DNA of 37,487 nucleotides from positions 1 through 37,487 of the forward strand of contig CAJOEW010000004.1 of NCBI GenBank assembly GCA_905233525.1. The letters are read 5' to 3'. The DNA is from an uncultured Synergistales bacterium (GTDB taxonomy: Bacteria > Synergistota > Synergistia > Synergistales > Aminobacteriaceae). The notes below the pieces were generated by a model. The model saw only the letters and a list, made by a program, of their open reading frames with translations, was not told the origin of the DNA and ran no database searches. Below, in pieces: positions 34,498 to 37,487 of the stretch. Position 1 is the stretch's first letter, and each line of letters starts with the position of its first letter. Position numbers and translations under genes: made by a program.

Positions 34498-34567
34498 TTT
34501 TGTCAAGTCCTTTCTTACTGATTTTATGTAAAAAAATTTATAACGCCTGAATTTTATCATAAATGCG

Positions 34568-34606
34568 CAAAAAAATTTCCCTTCCAAGTCAAATGCTCAG
34601 AAGGGA
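34568..34606 (-). terminator. Terminator after flagellin (repeat copy B)
   Basis: On the minus strand TCCCTTC (complement of 34600-34606) pairs with GAAGGGA (complement of 34578-34584), followed by AAATTTTTTT. It separates flagellin from the methyltransferase. Confidence 0.88.
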
Positions 34607-34636
34607 TTTATTTTTTCATATTGTTTTAATTTTAAA

Positions 34637-36844
34637 TTACATGCTCATTAAACTGCGTATAGTGCCTTGTGTTAAGCCTTGAGCCTGCGTTAACATTGAG
34701 CTGCTTGTGCTGTTTATTATTTGCAGTTTTATGAACTCCATCATTTCTTTAGCCATATCAGCGTCCATTATGAGGCTCTCTGATTTTTCAAGATTGGCGC
34801 TCGTTTGAGTTAAGCTGCTGGCGCTTGTTTCAAGTTCATTCATGTAACTTCCGACTTTAGTACGTTGTACGGAAATTGTGCGTATAGCGTTATCAATCGT
34901 AGTAATAGCTTTCGACGCGCTGTCATGAGACAATAAATTTATCTCATCGATTCCAAGTGCGGAAGCAGTTACATCAGCGATATCAATCTGCATTTCCTCG
35001 CCAAGATTTTGTCCGACTTGAAACGCTGTACTTGTATTCACGATATGAACATTTGCTACATAAGGCTCGCGTTCATTGCTGGATAAGACATAACGCTTTG
35101 TATTTTCATCCCATGAGGCTTTAATATTAGCGTTGTGATCAAATTCAATATCAACATTGGGATTTATAACGCCGATCAATTTATTTTCGTTAGTGTTGAT
35201 ATTGCGTTGAATCGTTGAGCCTGTATGAGCATTCGTTATATTTGCCGTGTAAGTATTTTCCTTTGATTCCTGGATTGTGTTTAATCCGAGCTTTGAGATC
35301 AATTCCTGGTTTGATGATGAAAAAGTTAATTCTCCTGCACGACCTGCCACAGCTGAACGAACAAGTAAAGTATATGCAACAGCTTCAGAGCCTGTATTTT
35401 GAGCATCATTCTCATTAACGAACGTCACAAATTTGTCATTATTATCAGTGTAAAGATTTTGGCCTAAGTCATAAGCTACAGCATCATTTAATTTTCTTCG
35501 AACGTCTGCTATTGTGTCAGTAGAATAAATTAAAATTGATGTCGATTTGCCATTGCCCTGAGTGATTTTTATATCTTGAGGCTGATCAAGCAAAAATGTT
35601 CCGCTCGAATTATAGAAATCAGGAATATCCACTAAATGCGGCGCTTCTTCTTCAATATCGTAAGCAAGATTGACCATATGAGAATTATCTAACGAGCCTT
35701 CACCGCCTCCGATATCGTCAATTTCATCGCTGCCGGCCTCTGCTGTAACTTGACCGCCTGAATATAAATCGGTATCAACTTTTATAACGCCGTTTGTTGA
35801 ATTCCATGCTCCTCCGATTCCTGCTGCGCTTTCTCCTCCGATTGCATTAAGCGAGCCGTTTTCATCATTGCTCTTTAAAATTCTTAACGTTGATGAAAAA
35901 TCAAGTTCGAGTCCAGCCCTTCCGCTTCCGCTTATTAACGAGTTATCGCCGTGCAGAAATAAATCGACATTTGCTCCTGACATATCAAAAGCGCTAACGC
36001 CGTCTTCTTCGCCAGCGTCAATGTTTACGTTATTCAAACGTATTTGAGCTTTAACGCCTTGAGCAACTACGATTTTATTATTTGTAGCGCCGTCAGAACC
36101 GTTAATAATATAATTGCCGTCACCAGTAATATTTAAAACGCCGTCCGTAAAATTCCAGCCGTTACCAGACGTTTTACCAGTATCAGTATCAACGCCTTCA
36201 GTTAAATTTATTTCGTAATCGTATTCGCTGTCATCATCGCTTGGATCATCGATCTGGACTGTAAATATATTGCTCTTTTGGACTTGTGCCTGACCTGCTT
36301 TAGCGCGGACTTCGATTCTATAATTACCTTCAGCGCTTTTCTTTTGACCGAATTGATCAAGAACAGTGAGCGAGCCTTTAATATGAACTTTTGTATTCAC
36401 ATTATCGGATGTCCATGTACCTGCTGAGCTTCCGTCTAACAGTCTTTTACAGTTAAACGTAGTATTATGCGCGAGGTCATCAATATTTTTTTTAAGGGCT
36501 TCCATTTCGATTTGAATATAATTTCTATCGAACTGAGTTAAGCTTTCGCTTGCAGCCTGTACAGACAATTCGCGCATACGTTGTAACATTGAGTTAATTT
36601 GATTCAGACCGCCCTCAGCAGTTTGTAAGAGTGATATACCGTCTTCAGAATTTTTAACGGCGCGATCGACTCCAGCTTTTTGAGAGGAAATTTTTTCACT
36701 GATAGCCACTCCGGCCGCGTCATCTGAGGAAGTACTGATACGCCGTCCTGTAGATAAAATTTTGGCAGTTCGTTCAATTGAGTTATTAACTCTCGTCAAT
36801 GAATTGAATGCCGAAGTGATTGACGGATTATATCCTATCTTCAT
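34637..36844 (-). CDS. Flagellin with large central beta-helix-like insertion
   Basis: The 735 residues start with a canonical flagellin D0/D1 half (1-145: SITSAFNSLTRVNNSIERTAKILSTGRRIS, DDAAGVAISEKI, QTAEGGLNQINSMLQRMRELSVQAA) and end with the matching C-terminal half (about 640-735: AITTIDNAIRTISVQRTKVGSYMNELE ... MLTQAQGLTQGTIRSLM). Residues about 225-390 form Gly/Asp/Asn-rich beta repeats (GVLNITGDGNYIINGSDGATNNKIVV; AGIGGAWNSTNGVI; GGQVTAEAGSDEI) like the beta-helix repeats of gut bacterial surface proteins. Residues about 420-640 add further outer domains. The filament subunit is exported by the flagellar type III system. AGGAGG precedes the ATG by about 11 bases. A terminator follows. 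Confidence 0.95.
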   Translation of the reverse strand: MKIGYNPSITSAFNSLTRVNNSIERTAKILSTGRRISTSSDDAAGVAISEKISSQKAGVDRAVKNSEDGISLLQTAEGGLNQINSMLQRMRELSVQAASESLTQFDRNYIQIEMEALKKNIDDLAHNTTFNCKRLLDGSSAGTWTSDNVNTKVHIKGSLTVLDQFGQKKSAEGNYRIEVRAKAGQAQVQKSNIFTVQIDDPSDDDSEYDYEINLTEGVDTDTGKTSGNGWNFTDGVLNITGDGNYIINGSDGATNNKIVVAQGVKAQIRLNNVNIDAGEEDGVSAFDMSGANVDLFLHGDNSLISGSGRAGLELDFSSTLRILKSNDENGSLNAIGGESAAGIGGAWNSTNGVIKVDTDLYSGGQVTAEAGSDEIDDIGGGEGSLDNSHMVNLAYDIEEEAPHLVDIPDFYNSSGTFLLDQPQDIKITQGNGKSTSILIYSTDTIADVRRKLNDAVAYDLGQNLYTDNNDKFVTFVNENDAQNTGSEAVAYTLLVRSAVAGRAGELTFSSSNQELISKLGLNTIQESKENTYTANITNAHTGSTIQRNINTNENKLIGVINPNVDIEFDHNANIKASWDENTKRYVLSSNEREPYVANVHIVNTSTAFQVGQNLGEEMQIDIADVTASALGIDEINLLSHDSASKAITTIDNAIRTISVQRTKVGSYMNELETSASSLTQTSANLEKSESLIMDADMAKEMMEFIKLQIINSTSSSMLTQAQGLTQGTIRSLMSM

Positions 36845-36873
36845 GATAAATAACGCCTCCTGCTATGTAATTT

Positions 36874-36910
36874 TCATCATGATACTGATATATTTTTCGG
36901 ATCATCATGA
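36874..36910. repeat. Direct repeat pair upstream of flagellin
   Basis: TCATCATGA occurs at 36874-36882 and 36902-36910, a 28-base period that is close to integral helical turns. Each copy contains the palindrome TCATGA. It lies in the flagellin promoter region; I find no good sigma-28 box (only TCCGAAAA on the minus strand, 6 of 8 to GCCGATAA, lacking a proper -35). Confidence 0.5.
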
Positions 36911-36944
36911 GTAATAATAAAGCTCTGAAATTCCGACAGCGTAT

Positions 36945-36950
36945 TATAAT
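36945..36950 (+). promoter_or_regulatory. -10 box upstream of the Pro/Glu-rich protein gene
   Basis: TATAAT, within the palindrome ATTATAAT, about 40 bases before the start at 36987. TCCGAC (36932-36937) and GTCGGA (36961-36966) flank it as an inverted repeat that would partly cover the SD in the mRNA if transcribed from further upstream. Confidence 0.4.
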
Positions 36951-36986
36951 AAAATAAATAGTCGGAGGAATGGGAAAAATAAAATT

Positions 36987-37487
36987 ATGGATGAATTGAC
37001 AGCCGAAGAAAAATTAAGACGGGATTTAGAAGATTTTATAAACTCAAAAGAATTTGCGGAAGAACCAGCAACGCCCGTCCGCAAAAAGAATAATACTACA
37101 CATAACACGAACGCGTCTGAAAAAAAGCAGCAAGTCATCGATACATTTTTGGACATCGAAAAGGAATTAAACTCAGATGATAATATTTTGCCTTTGAGGA
37201 TCAGCTCGTCTTCAAAAAAGGCGCGAACAGATAAAAAATCTAAACGCAAGCGAGAGAATCAACACACGCAAAAAAAATTACCAGAGCCGGAACTCATAAA
37301 GGAACTTGAGTCTGTTCTTGACAGCGAGCCGGAACCAGAGCCAGAACCGATTATTGAACCTGCGCAAGAACAGGAAATTATTTCTGAACCGGAACAAGTT
37401 ATCGAACAACAGCCAGAGCCGGGACAAGAACAAGCGCAACAATCAGAACAAGAACCGATTATTGAACCTGCACCGGAACCAGAAATT
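36987..37487 (+). CDS. Pro/Glu/Gln-rich protein of unknown function (partial, runs off window)
   Basis: The frame from ATG 36987 is open to the window end (167 codons so far). It begins MDELTAEEKLRRDLEDFINS, has a strongly basic segment around residues 73-92 (SKKARTDKKSKRKR), then from about residue 100 an acidic low-complexity region of PEPEP, EPIIEPA and EQ repeats that continues past the edge. No signal peptide or membrane segment is seen yet. GGAGG (36964-36968) is 18 bases upstream, longer than usual. Composition suggests a long extended linker; a domain beyond the edge would define the function. The gene is divergent from flagellin. Confidence 0.75.
   Translation, partial: MDELTAEEKLRRDLEDFINSKEFAEEPATPVRKKNNTTHNTNASEKKQQVIDTFLDIEKELNSDDNILPLRISSSSKKARTDKKSKRKRENQHTQKKLPEPELIKELESVLDSEPEPEPEPIIEPAQEQEIISEPEQVIEQQPEPGQEQAQQSEQEPIIEPAPEPEI

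Noticed and set aside
36944-37249. Minus-strand 101-codon ORF opposite the Pro/Glu-rich gene
   Set aside because: The plus-strand frame has an SD, a start and consistent composition to the window end; the opposite ORF is its antisense shadow.

Overview
The window is a compact, AT-rich bacterial chromosome segment (GC visibly below 45%) made almost entirely of housekeeping operons, with no transposase, integrase, CRISPR array or rRNA. The gene set includes a YbhJ-type aconitase with a eukaryotic-type NADP-isocitrate dehydrogenase, rpsF-ssb-rpsR-DUF2232, comEA-comEC, long-form HPF, HrcA/CIRCE-controlled groESL, late cobalamin genes and a flagellin. This suits a motile, anaerobic, possibly gut-associated bacterium; a Synergistota-like or clostridial lineage is my best guess, as inference only. 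Shine-Dalgarno (SD) sequences are strong (AAAGGAG/GGAGG), and several genes start at TTG, GTG or even CTG.

Layout. 1-2900 (minus): cyclophilin, 2-hydroxyacid dehydrogenase, NAD(P)H-hydrate dehydratase, a small membrane protein and tsaE (cut by the window edge). 2901-6960 (plus): a dyad-containing promoter, a 34-residue leader ORF overlapping the aconitase start, aconitase and icd. 7071-8217: an orphan polysaccharide pyruvyl transferase whose 5' end is a pentanucleotide repeat. 8293-10960: two exported proteins of unknown function. 11050-14690: asd-hom-lysC, with stop/start overlaps, then a strong terminator. 14759-18965: tRNA-Leu(CAA), rpsT, a SnoaL-like protein, CIRCE-groES-groEL, dut and hpf. 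19040-24427 (minus): an SH3b protein; tRNA-Pro(GGG), rpsF-ssb-rpsR-DUF2232; comEA-comEC. 24507-29701: glutathione peroxidase-thioredoxin, a small membrane protein, an LplT-like transporter, a coiled-coil membrane protein, cobS, a short cobU-like gene and a HAD phosphatase. 29729-33364: a large single-chain PurL that appears to start at CTG. 33410-34513 (minus): a methyltransferase whose 5' end is a heptanucleotide repeat. 34637-36844 (minus): a 735-residue flagellin with an internal beta-helix-like insert. 36987-end: the start of a Pro/Glu/Gln-rich protein.

The most notable signal is a pair of unlinked surface-glycan-type genes with the same switch design: good SD and start codon, then a short tandem repeat (TCCTG x4; GTTGCTC x9), then the enzyme in another frame. 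In both, the SD-proximal start is one repeat unit out of frame as sequenced. Adding one unit (or removing two) would fuse the start to the enzyme. This looks like slipped-strand phase variation of a pyruvyl transferase and of a methyltransferase lying next to the flagellin gene. The methyltransferase is also bracketed by two nearly identical terminators, like a cassette.
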